The notes below the pieces were generated by a model, which was given only the letters and a program-made list of their open reading frames with translations, was not told the DNA's origin and made no database searches. The position numbers were made by a program, and so were the translations under genes. A stretch of DNA of 6,287 nt from Actinobacteria bacterium UBA4719 (GTDB taxonomy: Bacteria > Actinomycetota > Actinomycetes > Actinomycetales > Dermatophilaceae), in contig DHJN01000150.1 of NCBI GenBank assembly GCA_002404345.1, positions 2,808 to 9,094 of the forward strand, given 5' to 3'. Below, in pieces: positions 1 to 5,954 of the stretch; positions within the stretch are counted from its first letter, which is position 1; the number at the start of each line of letters is the position of its first letter.

Positions 1-259
1 CCCGCCGCACCTCAGCCGCACGGTCGGCACCGAAGGCGTAGACCGCCGCGCAGTGGACCAGACCCTCCACTCCGTTCAGGGCCGTACTCAACCGCTGCCC
101 ATCCGCGAGCCCCGCGCGGACCTGCCTGATGTCCAGATCCTGCAGCTGCGCCGTCCCGGTCGAGCGCACGATGGCGGTCACGTCGTGGCCATCGGCCAAC
201 GCCGCCCGCACCACCTGACCTCCCAGCAGTCCGGTGGCTCCGGTCACCGCGATCTTCAT
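1..259 (-). CDS. NAD(P)-dependent epimerase/SDR family protein, N-terminal part (cut by left edge)
   Basis: The first 86 residues of an extended short-chain dehydrogenase/NAD-dependent epimerase-like protein are present; the rest lies outside the window. The N-terminus begins MKIAVTGATGLLGG, giving the Rossmann dinucleotide-binding pattern GxxGxxG at residues 7, 10 and 13 after a first beta strand. An AIVRS segment ends the second beta strand, where an arginine often selects NADP(H), and a GVEGLVHCAAVYAFG segment matches the usual 'd.v.H.Aa' strand of this superfamily. The catalytic YxxxK is not in the window, so substrate and reaction cannot be stated. The start is set by ATG at 259 with a GGAAG ribosome site (265-269) five bases upstream. 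The ATG overlaps the stop of the DUF362-like gene as ATGA (259-256), indicating one operon and translational coupling. Family level is confident; the subfamily is not. Confidence 0.9.
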   Translation of the reverse strand, partial: MKIAVTGATGLLGGQVVRAALADGHDVTAIVRSTGTAQLQDLDIRQVRAGLADGQRLSTALNGVEGLVHCAAVYAFGADRAAEVRR

Positions 260-2397
260 GTCTGCTTCCGACCCGCGGGCGAGCCGCCGAAGTGGCTGAA
301 TCCGTGCAGGTCGACCTCGACCGGCTGCTCTCGCGTGGGCTGGCCGAAAAGGCTTGCGCCGGCCGGAGATCGCTCAGCCAGCCACGACTCGGCCATCCCC
401 AACAGCTGATGCAGCGTCTCTGTGGCCAGCGGCTCGTCCCCGGTCGGCGCAGGGCGTCCAATCCGGAACGGACGCCCTTCGAAGCACGCCTCCAGGTTGT
501 CGAACGTCGCGGTGAAGAAACGCCGGTAGGCGTCCTCGACCAGCGGAGTCTTCAGCTCGGGAAGCAGGTCCAGGTCGATGCCAGCCCAGGCCGATGGCAG
601 CGTGAACAACTGACGTCCCCGCACGGTGACCCGGGTGCCGTCGGGGCCAAGACCGGTGAACGTCAAGCTGCCGTCATCCCACGTGGCTGATCCGTTCAGG
701 CTGTCGACGGTGCGCCACAGCAGTCGGTGCTCGTTGACGCCGCGTTGCACGAGCTCGATCTTGCAGACGTCGATCGGCTCGCCGCCCCAGATGGCAAGGT
801 AGTTCGGTTGCGGCAGATACAGATTGCGCTCCGCCTGCCGCACCACCCGCTGCTCGTCATCCAGCGATACCGGCACCCGTCGACCCCCGAGGTAGTCCGC
901 CATGAGGCTGATGCCCGCCGCCACGTCCACCCGGGCGACGAACTCGCCGAAGTCGGCTGCGATCACCCGAGACGTCTCGAAGACCACCGCACCGTCCAGC
1001 ATCCGCCACCGCATCGACTCCGAACCGGTCACCGGGTAGATGCCCGAACGCGCACCCGAACCTGAGGACGCTCCCGTCGGCAGCCCGTCGAGACTCTCCA
1101 GCCCGTCGAGACTCTGTAGCCCGTCGAGACTCTGTAGCCCGTCGAGACTCTCCAGCCCGTCAAGACTCAGTAGCCCGTCAAGGAGTTGTTCGAAGGGGGC
1201 GAAGAACGTTGGCAGCGCGTCATACTCGTCGGCTGCGAACGACCCCGGATCGAAACCTAACGGCACTTCAACCTGACTGACCCGGTCCTTGGCAAGGGGC
1301 ACCGACCAGGCCCGCGACTGGTCGACCAGCGCGGCCACGGCGCCGAGAAACGCCAGCAGGGCAACGTGGCCGGCCGGCTCGTCCGCGACCGCAACGAGGG
1401 GGGTCAGCACCCCGCGTATGCCGGCCAGCACCGGATCGCCGGAAACTGCGCCCGGGTCCGCTCGCCCGATCGCGGCACCGAGCACGCGCCCGACCGAACG
1501 TTCGGCCCCTGCGCGCCGAAAGGCGTTGATGAGCAAGGGATGTGGCCGCAGCACACCGGGGAACGGGGTGACGTCCCCGGCGACACGACCCGGCGGCTCG
1601 CCGATCACGCGCAGCGCCCGCGCGACCAGCCGAGACCCGGCCCGGTCCTGACCCAACAGCGTCGCGAGGGTGGAGTCGGCGAGCAGCGCGTCGGTCGCGA
1701 CGACCATCGAGTCCGTGGTCAGCTCGCGCAACACGTGCCGCCCGTCGGCGCCGTGGCTCGTCACCGTCGCGTCAATGACCGCGAGCGCGGGCGGCAGGTG
1801 CACCAGCAGGTCGGTAGCAACATCCGCGGGATCAGCGCCGGCCACCTCGACGGTCGCACCGAGCAGCGTGGCCAGAGCGCCGTCATACGCGTCGGCCAGG
1901 CTCGTGACGCTGCGGGCGAGGACGACGCGCAGATCCGCCTCGACCCAGGCGGACGAGACGCTGCGACCTGCGAGCACGCTCGTGCCGGGCACGGGCGCGC
2001 AGACGGTGGACTCGCCGAGATCAACCACGTTGTAGGTACGCCCGCGACGGCTGCGACCCGTCAGACCGGCGGTGTGAGCCAAGCCCTGAACGCTGCGATG
2101 ACCTCGGTCACGGTCGCCGGTGGAGAGCGCACCGGCGACGACGACCTCATCGCAGCCGCCCTCGAGCAAGACGTCAACGAGCTCCTCGACCACAGCCGGA
2201 GACACCGGCGCCGGCTGGGACAGCCCGGTGAGGACGATGGCCCGACCGCGCAGGACCGGCGAGACCTCCGCCACGGCTTTGGCGAGCGTGGCCGCATCGA
2301 GGCTGCCCCTGGCCACGCGACAGGACACGGGAGGCTGGTACGGCGGGAGCGCCTGCGGCACGCGTCCATCAAACCAGCAGGCCGGTGTCCGCGCCAC
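256..2397 (-). CDS. DUF362-like domain protein with SLDGLx repeat linker and unassigned C-terminal domain
   Basis: About 713 aa if the GTG at 2397 is used, which has AGGCGG nine bases upstream. A GTG at 2361 (701 aa) is a real alternative, and no in-frame ATG exists near the domain start. Residues 28-260 resemble DUF362: a GRAIVLTGL strand, a long helix then CDEVVVAGA, a TYNVVDLGES strand, SSAWVEADLRVVLARSVTSL and ALATLLG (where DUF362 has its 'KTH...alKn.lG' segment), then LAVIDATVTSHGADG and MVVATDALLADSTLATLLG. The canonical KTH motif and the ferredoxin-type cysteine clusters of many DUF362 proteins are absent. Residues 260-400 are alanine- and leucine-rich. Residues 411-440 are five SLDGLx hexapeptides. 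Residues 453-646 form a separate domain with alternating strands that I cannot assign; an SRPBCC-like fold is only a guess. It overlaps the downstream SDR gene by four bases. Biochemical function is unknown. The coding region is intact, with no frameshift seen. Confidence 0.8.
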   Translation of the reverse strand: MARTPACWFDGRVPQALPPYQPPVSCRVARGSLDAATLAKAVAEVSPVLRGRAIVLTGLSQPAPVSPAVVEELVDVLLEGGCDEVVVAGALSTGDRDRGHRSVQGLAHTAGLTGRSRRGRTYNVVDLGESTVCAPVPGTSVLAGRSVSSAWVEADLRVVLARSVTSLADAYDGALATLLGATVEVAGADPADVATDLLVHLPPALAVIDATVTSHGADGRHVLRELTTDSMVVATDALLADSTLATLLGQDRAGSRLVARALRVIGEPPGRVAGDVTPFPGVLRPHPLLINAFRRAGAERSVGRVLGAAIGRADPGAVSGDPVLAGIRGVLTPLVAVADEPAGHVALLAFLGAVAALVDQSRAWSVPLAKDRVSQVEVPLGFDPGSFAADEYDALPTFFAPFEQLLDGLLSLDGLESLDGLQSLDGLQSLDGLESLDGLPTGASSGSGARSGIYPVTGSESMRWRMLDGAVVFETSRVIAADFGEFVARVDVAAGISLMADYLGGRRVPVSLDDEQRVVRQAERNLYLPQPNYLAIWGGEPIDVCKIELVQRGVNEHRLLWRTVDSLNGSATWDDGSLTFTGLGPDGTRVTVRGRQLFTLPSAWAGIDLDLLPELKTPLVEDAYRRFFTATFDNLEACFEGRPFRIGRPAPTGDEPLATETLHQLLGMAESWLAERSPAGASLFGQPTREQPVEVDLHGFSHFGGSPAGRKQT
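1081..1188 (-). repeat. 18-bp in-frame tandem repeat encoding SLDGLx hexapeptides
   Basis: Six consecutive 18-bp units start at 1081, 1099, 1117, 1135, 1153 and 1171. The first four share the core agcccgtcgagactct. The fifth has a gtc-aag change, and the sixth diverges in its second half. On the coding (minus) strand the five good units read SLDGLE, SLDGLQ, SLDGLQ, SLDGLE and SLDGLP, preceded by a degenerate LLDGLL. Each unit is a whole number of codons, so gain or loss of units would lengthen or shorten the linker without breaking the frame. It sits at the junction of the DUF362-like and C-terminal halves of the protein. Confidence 0.95.
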
Positions 2398-2455
2398 CCA
2401 GCCTGACCGCCTGGTAAGACGAGGTCGGACTGCTCGCCGCCCGGCGCGGACACCG
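2383..2455. repeat. 13-bp perfect inverted repeat with 47-bp loop, at the DUF362-like gene start
   Basis: The left arm cggtgtccgcgcc (2383-2395) is the exact reverse complement of the right arm ggcgcggacaccg (2443-2455), with 47 bases between. The left arm lies against the proposed GTG start at 2397, covering codons 1-5, and the ribosome site AGGCGG (about 2407-2412) lies in the loop. In a transcript starting upstream of 2455 the arms could pair around the start region and affect translation. They could alternatively be a two-site operator. Function is inferred; only the symmetry is seen. Confidence 0.55.
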
Positions 2456-2473
2456 CCTCTTAGACGTCGGACT
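2406..2473 (-). repeat. Imperfect direct repeat upstream of DUF362-like gene (possible operator pair)
   Basis: On the minus strand, AGTCCGAC followed by GTCTAAG and AGGCGGT (2473-2452) recurs as AGTCCGAC, CTC, GTCTTACC and AGGCGGT (2431-2406). The 8-bp and 7-bp ends are identical, and the middle differs by a few bases and a 4-bp length difference. The left ends are 42 bp apart, close to four helical turns, as for paired binding sites of one regulator. The second copy supplies the AGGCGG that may serve as ribosome site. No convincing -35/-10 pair was seen. A regulatory role is inferred. Confidence 0.45.
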
Positions 2474-2512
2474 CGACAAACATCCTGACACCACGCCCGG
2501 CACGAGCTCACC

Positions 2513-2917
2513 TCAGATGAGGTCTCCCGGATCGGCCGGGACGTCAATCGCGTTCTCCTGCAAGGCTTCCAGCGGTATGACGTCCAACGCTCGCTCGTGC
2601 GTGGAGGCCAGGACCACCGGTGCAGCGGCACCGTCCAGGTAGGCCTGCATCCAGCGCGCGGCGACGACACACCAGCGATCTCCCGGCGCCAGGCCGGGAA
2701 AGGAGTACTCGGGTCGCGGAGTCGACAGGTCGTTGCCCACACGCTGCTGGTGGGCCAGGAAGTCAGCGGTGACGACCGTGCATACGGTGTGGCTGCCCAG
2801 GTCCTGCGGCCCCGTGTTGCAGCAGCCGTCGCGATAAAACCCGGTCATCGGGTCCGTGCCGCACTCCTCCAGCGCGCCACCGAGGACGTTCAGCACCGAC
2901 TCCTCAGGGAGACTCAT
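2513..2917 (-). CDS. DUF2237 family protein
   Basis: 134 aa, small and cytosolic, with no signal peptide or membrane segment. The body matches the DUF2237 family almost end to end: NVLGGALEECGTDPMTGFYRDG at residues 10-31, CCNTGPQDLGSHTVC at 32-46, GNDLSTPRPEYSFPGL at 61-76, PGDRWCVVAARW at 78-89 and THERALDVIPLEAL at 106-119. Conserved cysteines are visible at 19, 32, 33, 46 and 83, so metal binding or a redox role is possible; to my knowledge the family has no established function. The start is ATG at 2917, placing NVLGG near the N-terminus as in relatives. A GTG at 2980 would add 21 proline/arginine-rich residues unlike the family and is not used here. The ribosome site is weak (GGGG close to the ATG). 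It is followed by 115 bp of repeat-rich spacer before the DUF362-like gene. Confidence 0.9.
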   Translation of the reverse strand: MSLPEESVLNVLGGALEECGTDPMTGFYRDGCCNTGPQDLGSHTVCTVVTADFLAHQQRVGNDLSTPRPEYSFPGLAPGDRWCVVAARWMQAYLDGAAAPVVLASTHERALDVIPLEALQENAIDVPADPGDLI

Positions 2918-2994
2918 GACCCCATCATGGCGGGTTGGCGCCGGAGCACCACACCGGGAGCGGGGCCGGGCTGGGATCACGGCATACGGCGAAA

Positions 2995-3013
2995 GGCCGG
3001 ATCCGGATCGGCC
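2995..3013 (-). terminator. Weak hairpin after the Tudor/CarD-like gene
   Basis: On the minus strand GGCCG and CGGCC arms enclose about nine bases (with an internal CGGATCCG palindrome) and are followed by CTTTCGCC. It lies about 35 bp after the stop at 3047. The stem is short and the T-run is only three bases, so intrinsic termination is doubtful. It could equally be a palindromic protein site in front of the DUF2237 gene. Confidence 0.25.
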
Positions 3014-3046
3014 GCCGGATGAGTCATGCAGACGGTAAGACTCAGG

Positions 3047-3271
3047 TCAGAGCTTGTGCATCTTGGCGGTGGGAGTGGACACGCGTCGCGTGCCCGACCC
3101 GAAGTCCGCATCCACGGCAACGGTTCCGCAGACCGAGACGATGCGGCCCAGGCCGTGGCGGTCGTGTGCAACTCGGTCACCCACGGCAAACACCTCGTCC
3201 GGTGGGATCGCATCCCGGGCGGCATTGAAGGGACTTGCGGGCAAACGGCGGCGTTGCGTGGGTGAGACCAT
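3047..3271 (-). CDS. Small Tudor/CarD-like domain protein
   Basis: 74 aa. The C-terminal half (residues 28-74) reads VFAVGDRVAHDRHGLGRIVSV, then VAVDADFGSGTRRV, then a final KMHKL. This is the small beta-barrel pattern 'F.vGDrV.hd.yGlG.V..v...v.VdFg...r.v....l.kL' seen in the C-terminal Tudor-like tail of UvrD/PcrA helicases and related to CarD-type RNA-polymerase-interaction folds. The family link is from pattern recognition. A nucleic-acid or RNA-polymerase binding role is an inference. Residues 1-27 are basic (QRRRLP) and probably disordered. The start is ATG at 3271 with AAGGGAGG about 11 bases upstream; no other in-frame start lies nearby, because the preceding codons are GAT GAT GGG TGT. 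It is divergent from the DUF5995 gene and 129 bp upstream of DUF2237 on the same strand. Confidence 0.8.
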   Translation of the reverse strand: MVSPTQRRRLPASPFNAARDAIPPDEVFAVGDRVAHDRHGLGRIVSVCGTVAVDADFGSGTRRVSTPTAKMHKL

Positions 3272-3392
3272 ACACCCATCATCCTCCCTTCCCGCCGGTC
3301 CGGATGACAGGGAGGTATCCGACTGCCCCCATGACGGGGTGACCGAGCCGTGGCCGGGGTCCCCTGAACCGCAAGAACAGCGCTCGGCCAGG

Positions 3393-3448
3393 CCTGGCTG
3401 TGGCCCTTCCGGACCTGGCTGTGGCCTTTCCAGACCTGTTCGTGGCGG
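3393..3448. repeat. 21-bp tandem repeat in the divergent intergenic region
   Basis: The unit cctggctgtggcccttccgga (3393-3413, 21 bp) is followed directly by a near-identical unit at 3414-3434 with two differences, and then by a partial third unit starting cctg at 3435. It lies in the 221-bp region (3272-3492) between the divergent Tudor-like and DUF5995 genes, 38-100 bp upstream of the DUF5995 ATG. The 21-bp period is two helical turns, so a paired protein site is possible. It is also in frame with DUF5995, but that reading lacks a ribosome site. The rest of the intergenic region shows no convincing promoter hexamers. Confidence 0.75.
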
Positions 3449-3480
3449 ACGAGAATCGCCTTGCCTGTCGTCACCCCCCA

Positions 3481-3485
3481 AGGAG
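3481..3485 (+). promoter_or_regulatory. Ribosome binding site of the DUF5995 gene
   Basis: AGGAG lies seven bases before the ATG at 3493. It is the best Shine-Dalgarno match in the window and decides this start over the in-frame GTG at 3400, which has none. Confidence 0.85.
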
Positions 3486-3492
3486 CAACAAG

Positions 3493-4296
3493 ATGACCTA
3501 CCCCAGCCCGGGCACCTCCGGTCCTCCCGAGCCGCCCATCGCGGCCGCACTGGCCGGCATGCAGGAACGCCTGGACCGGCTCCCGACGCGGCTCAGCCAT
3601 CTGCGTGTATTCCTCTCGACCTACCAACGCACCACCCGGGCGGTGGGAGCAGCAGTCGAGAGGGCCTCGTTCGAGGATCCCGACTGGGTGGAGCGGTGGG
3701 ATGTTTTCTTCGCCGACCTGTACCTGACCGCTCTCGACGCCGAGATCGCCGGCGACGGACAGGTCCCCCGCCCATGGCGACTCACCTTCAGCGCGTCCCC
3801 GGCCCTGCCTCCGTTGCGTCAGGTGCTGCTCGGCATCAACGCCCACGTGAACTACGACCTGCCCCAGGCCCTGCTGGCCGTCATCAGCAGCGAGGATTTC
3901 ACCGATCCCGTGCTGATGGACCGGCGCCGGCGCGATCACGAACGCATCGACAAGGTCCTGGCAGGGCGGGTCGCCGCCGAGGGCGACGAGCTGACCGCGA
4001 CCGGGGGCGCGACGGTCCTCGACCGACTGCTCAAGCCGCTGAACCGGCTGGGCTCCAAACGGTTCCTGCGCGAGGCACGGCAGAAGGTCTGGCACAACAC
4101 CATCGAGCTCCAGGACGCGCGCCTCGCAGGGCCACAGGAGTATGCCGTCCGGCTCGCGGAGCTTGAGCTGCTCAGCGCGGCGAAGATCGCCGACCTGCTC
4201 AGACCGGGCCAGGTCTTGCTGCGCCTGGCCGTCTCTGGCTTCGGCGTCTCTCTGCCCCCACCGGACCTTGCGTCCTCCCTTCGCGAAAAGAGGTGA
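3493..4296 (+). CDS. DUF5995 family protein
   Basis: 267 aa, predicted cytosolic, helical, with no signal peptide. Characteristic segments appear in family order: LSTYQRTTRAVGAAV at residues 41-55, FEDPDWVERWDVFFADLYL at 60-78, PRPWRLTF at 92-99, LPPLRQVLLGINAHVNYDL at 105-123 and DRRRRDHERIDKVLAGR at 143-159. Histidines 118, 149 and 201 and the acidic residues around them sit in conserved-looking positions and might bind a metal; this is inference. I know of no established reaction for DUF5995. The first 20 residues are proline-rich and probably disordered. The gene stands alone on the plus strand, with its own leader and tandem repeat, divergent from the Tudor-like gene and convergent with the propeller lipoprotein gene; the two stops are separated by only 9 bp. 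Length and continuity look complete. Confidence 0.87.
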   Translation: MTYPSPGTSGPPEPPIAAALAGMQERLDRLPTRLSHLRVFLSTYQRTTRAVGAAVERASFEDPDWVERWDVFFADLYLTALDAEIAGDGQVPRPWRLTFSASPALPPLRQVLLGINAHVNYDLPQALLAVISSEDFTDPVLMDRRRRDHERIDKVLAGRVAAEGDELTATGGATVLDRLLKPLNRLGSKRFLREARQKVWHNTIELQDARLAGPQEYAVRLAELELLSAAKIADLLRPGQVLLRLAVSGFGVSLPPPDLASSLREKR

Positions 4297-4305
4297 GCCC
4301 CTCCG

Positions 4306-5181
4306 TCAGGATCTCAGGTCGGTGAGCGTGGCACCGTTGTCGCGCGACTGCAACACGCCCCTGTCGCCGACGACCAGGATCTCCAACACGCCAGCCTTGT
4401 CACGGCTGGCGGAGAGCGCCTGGCCCCTCATCGACAGGGTCGCAAGATCGGAACGCCAGGTGCGGCCCGCGTCTGCGCTGACCGCGACTCTTCCCTCATT
4501 GGTGACTCCGACGACGGTCTTGGAGTCGGCCCAGGCGGCCATGTCAAGCGTCGGCGCCGAGACCAGTCGCACCCAGGTGCGCCCGTCATCGGTTGAGCTC
4601 AACACACCCTGCTCGGTCGTGGCCAGCACCCGCGAGCCGTCCGGGGCCGCGGCAAGCGTGCTCGGTAACACGTTCAGGCCACCCAGCGACCACGCCTTCC
4701 CGTCCGATGTCGTGCGCAGTGCGCCGTCGAACCCCATCACGCCAGTGGATGAGGCAGTCAACGCGTGAAAGTCGGACTCGCCGCCCCGGGACAGGATCGA
4801 CCAGGTGCGCCCGGCGTCCGTGGACTTGATCAGTCCCACGGGCTGCGGCAGGTCGACCCCGGCGCCCGGATGGCCGGACGCATAGAAGGTCCCCGGTCCG
4901 ACGATCGCGAAACCCATCAGGTCGACCTCCGGACCCACCCGCTGCCAGCTCCCGTCCGACTGCAGCACGAAGAGCCCGGTGTGTGTGGCCAAGTTGACCT
5001 TGCCACTACCCGGGTCCCGGCTGATGCCGTGAACATGCGAGCCCGGCAGCTCGGCGGCCACGCGACCGGGTGACTGCGGTGAGACGCCCTGACTGCAACC
5101 AGTCAGGGCGAGCGTGGCAGCGATGCCGGCGCCGCCGATGGCGTGCCCGAGACCTCTTCGCCGCCGAGGGTGGTGTGTCAT
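4306..5181 (-). CDS. Asp-box (BNR) beta-propeller lipoprotein, F510_1955 type
   Basis: 291 aa. The N-terminus has a basic region (HHPRRRR), a hydrophobic stretch and a lipobox LTGC with Cys29 as lipidation site, so it should be a membrane-anchored extracytoplasmic lipoprotein. The mature part is a beta-propeller with repeated Asp boxes (S/T-x-D-x-G-x-x-W): STDAGRTW 120-127, TSDGKAW 158-164, STDDGRTW 196-203, SADAGRTW 235-242 and a degenerate SRDNGATL 279-286. HVHGI at 49-53 opens the propeller as in F510_1955-family proteins, often labelled glycosylhydrolase or exo-alpha-sialidase-like. No catalytic sialidase arginine triad is evident, so enzyme activity is unproven. It follows the DUF305 gene by 22 bp, downstream of a Cu(+) ATPase, an association I recall as common in actinobacteria and consistent with copper stress. 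No good ribosome site precedes the ATG, so translation may depend on coupling to DUF305. Confidence 0.88.
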   Translation of the reverse strand: MTHHPRRRRGLGHAIGGAGIAATLALTGCSQGVSPQSPGRVAAELPGSHVHGISRDPGSGKVNLATHTGLFVLQSDGSWQRVGPEVDLMGFAIVGPGTFYASGHPGAGVDLPQPVGLIKSTDAGRTWSILSRGGESDFHALTASSTGVMGFDGALRTTSDGKAWSLGGLNVLPSTLAAAPDGSRVLATTEQGVLSSTDDGRTWVRLVSAPTLDMAAWADSKTVVGVTNEGRVAVSADAGRTWRSDLATLSMRGQALSASRDKAGVLEILVVGDRGVLQSRDNGATLTDLRS

Positions 5182-5203
5182 GCGCGGTAGTCCAGTTGGG
5201 TCA

Positions 5204-5878
5204 TCAGCCGGAGATTCCGCTCAGGATCGATTTCAGCTTGGCGATCTCCGCTGTCTGGCGGTCGATGACCGTCTGGGCGATCTTCTTGGCGTCCACGTTG
5301 ATCCCCTTGGCGAGCTCGGTCCTGGCTGTGGCCACGGCGCCCTGATGATGCTTGACCATCAGCTGCAGCCACATCCGATCGAATCGCGAGCCAGTCGCCT
5401 TGGCCAGGGCGGTCATCTCCTGCGCGGACATCATCACGTGCGGCCTTCCGCCCTTTCCGCCCATGCCAGCCATGCCAGCCATGCCGGCCATGGCAGTCCC
5501 GCCGGTGATGTCGGGAACCGGCAGTCCCCCGCCGACGAGCCAGCCGGCCATGCGGGTGACCTCGGGGCCTTGAGGCTTCTTCATCTTCGGCGCGAGTGCC
5601 TTGATCTTGCCGTCGATGGCGTGCTTGGAAGCCAGGTTGCCCATTGCCTCGGACTGGAGGTGCCAGGTGATCATCGCCGTCGCGAACTCGATGTCGCCGA
5701 CGTTGCTTTCCCCGGTAGCCGGGGGGCCGACGGGGGACTGTGTACCGCTGGGGGACGGGGCCGTGGCGGACGGCGTGCTGCTGGCGGCCGGCGTGCTGGG
5801 GCTGGTGCCGCATGAAGCCACCGCCATGGTTGCCACCAGGGCGGTGGGCAGAGCAAGAGTGCGCAGGATGTGCGTCAT
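5204..5878 (-). CDS. DUF305 family lipoprotein with Met-rich insert
   Basis: 224 aa. A signal peptide ends in lipobox VASC (Cys23), followed by a Ser/Thr/Pro/Ala-rich spacer (24-57), so it is a tethered extracytoplasmic lipoprotein. The DUF305 domain spans about 60-220. DUF305 proteins normally carry two 'D..F...M..HH..A' motifs. The second is intact (FDRMWLQLMVKHHQGAV, His177-His178), but the first reads DIEFATAMITWHLQSEAM, so one of the paired histidines is Trp72 and the following glutamine is changed. A Met-rich segment with GMA repeats (Met130, 133, 136, 139) and Met149-150 could bind Cu(+); this is inference. The start is ATG at 5878 with AAGGGA about 10 bases upstream. The stop is a tandem TGA TGA. 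It lies 76 bp after the ATPase gene and 22 bp before the propeller lipoprotein, supporting a copper-handling operon. Confidence 0.9.
   Translation of the reverse strand: MTHILRTLALPTALVATMAVASCGTSPSTPAASSTPSATAPSPSGTQSPVGPPATGESNVGDIEFATAMITWHLQSEAMGNLASKHAIDGKIKALAPKMKKPQGPEVTRMAGWLVGGGLPVPDITGGTAMAGMAGMAGMGGKGGRPHVMMSAQEMTALAKATGSRFDRMWLQLMVKHHQGAVATARTELAKGINVDAKKIAQTVIDRQTAEIAKLKSILSGISG
5462..5488 (-). repeat. 9-bp tandem repeat encoding GMA units in the DUF305 lipoprotein
   Basis: Three adjacent 9-bp units (catgccagc twice, then catgccggc) plus a partial fourth (catgg) encode the GMAGMAGMA stretch at about residues 130-139. Methionines recur every three residues, giving MxxM spacing often used by extracytoplasmic copper-binding proteins. 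Units are in frame, so copy-number change would alter only the number of methionines. Confidence 0.85.
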
Positions 5879-5954
5879 ACGGGGTGGTTCCCTTCGTTAG
5901 TCCTTGTGGGTACCATCCTCACACCCGACCCGGCTGCACCCTGGCGGGGACCAG

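Noticed and set aside
1081..1188. Possible CRISPR array.
   Set aside because: The 18-bp units are contiguous with no unique spacers, and they are in-frame codons of a long gene.
1366..2406. Long plus-strand open frame (346 codons) opposite the DUF362-like gene.
   Set aside because: Arg/Gly/Asp/His-rich composition is typical of the antisense of a GC-rich gene. The minus strand has recognisable domain structure and a coupled downstream gene.
2398..2742. Upstream extension of the DUF362-like frame to an ATG at 2742 (828 aa).
   Set aside because: The extra 115 residues are Arg/Trp/Cys/Pro-rich and lie antiparallel-free in another frame of the DUF2237 gene on the same strand. They have no family similarity, and the DUF362-like domain begins well after them.
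3301..3321. CGGAT-N11-ATCCG inverted repeat in the divergent intergenic region.
   Set aside because: Five-base arms with an 11-base gap are easily expected by chance in such GC-rich DNA, and the arms do not extend.
3400..3492. N-terminal extension of DUF5995 from GTG 3400 (31 residues).
   Set aside because: There is no ribosome site before the GTG, and the extension is made of the 21-bp repeat. ATG 3493 has AGGAG at ideal spacing.
2977..4095. Minus-strand open frame (372 codons) across the Tudor-like gene, the intergenic region and DUF5995.
   Set aside because: It is antisense to the well-supported DUF5995 gene and in a different frame from the Tudor-like gene. Its composition is low-complexity with no family pattern.
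5879..5954. CsoR-type copper operator or promoter between the ATPase and DUF305 genes (around GTGGGTACC, 5906-5914).
   Set aside because: Only a GGTACC core is symmetric. The flanks do not form the G/C-tract inverted repeat expected of a CsoR site, and no clear -35/-10 pair or terminator hairpin was found.
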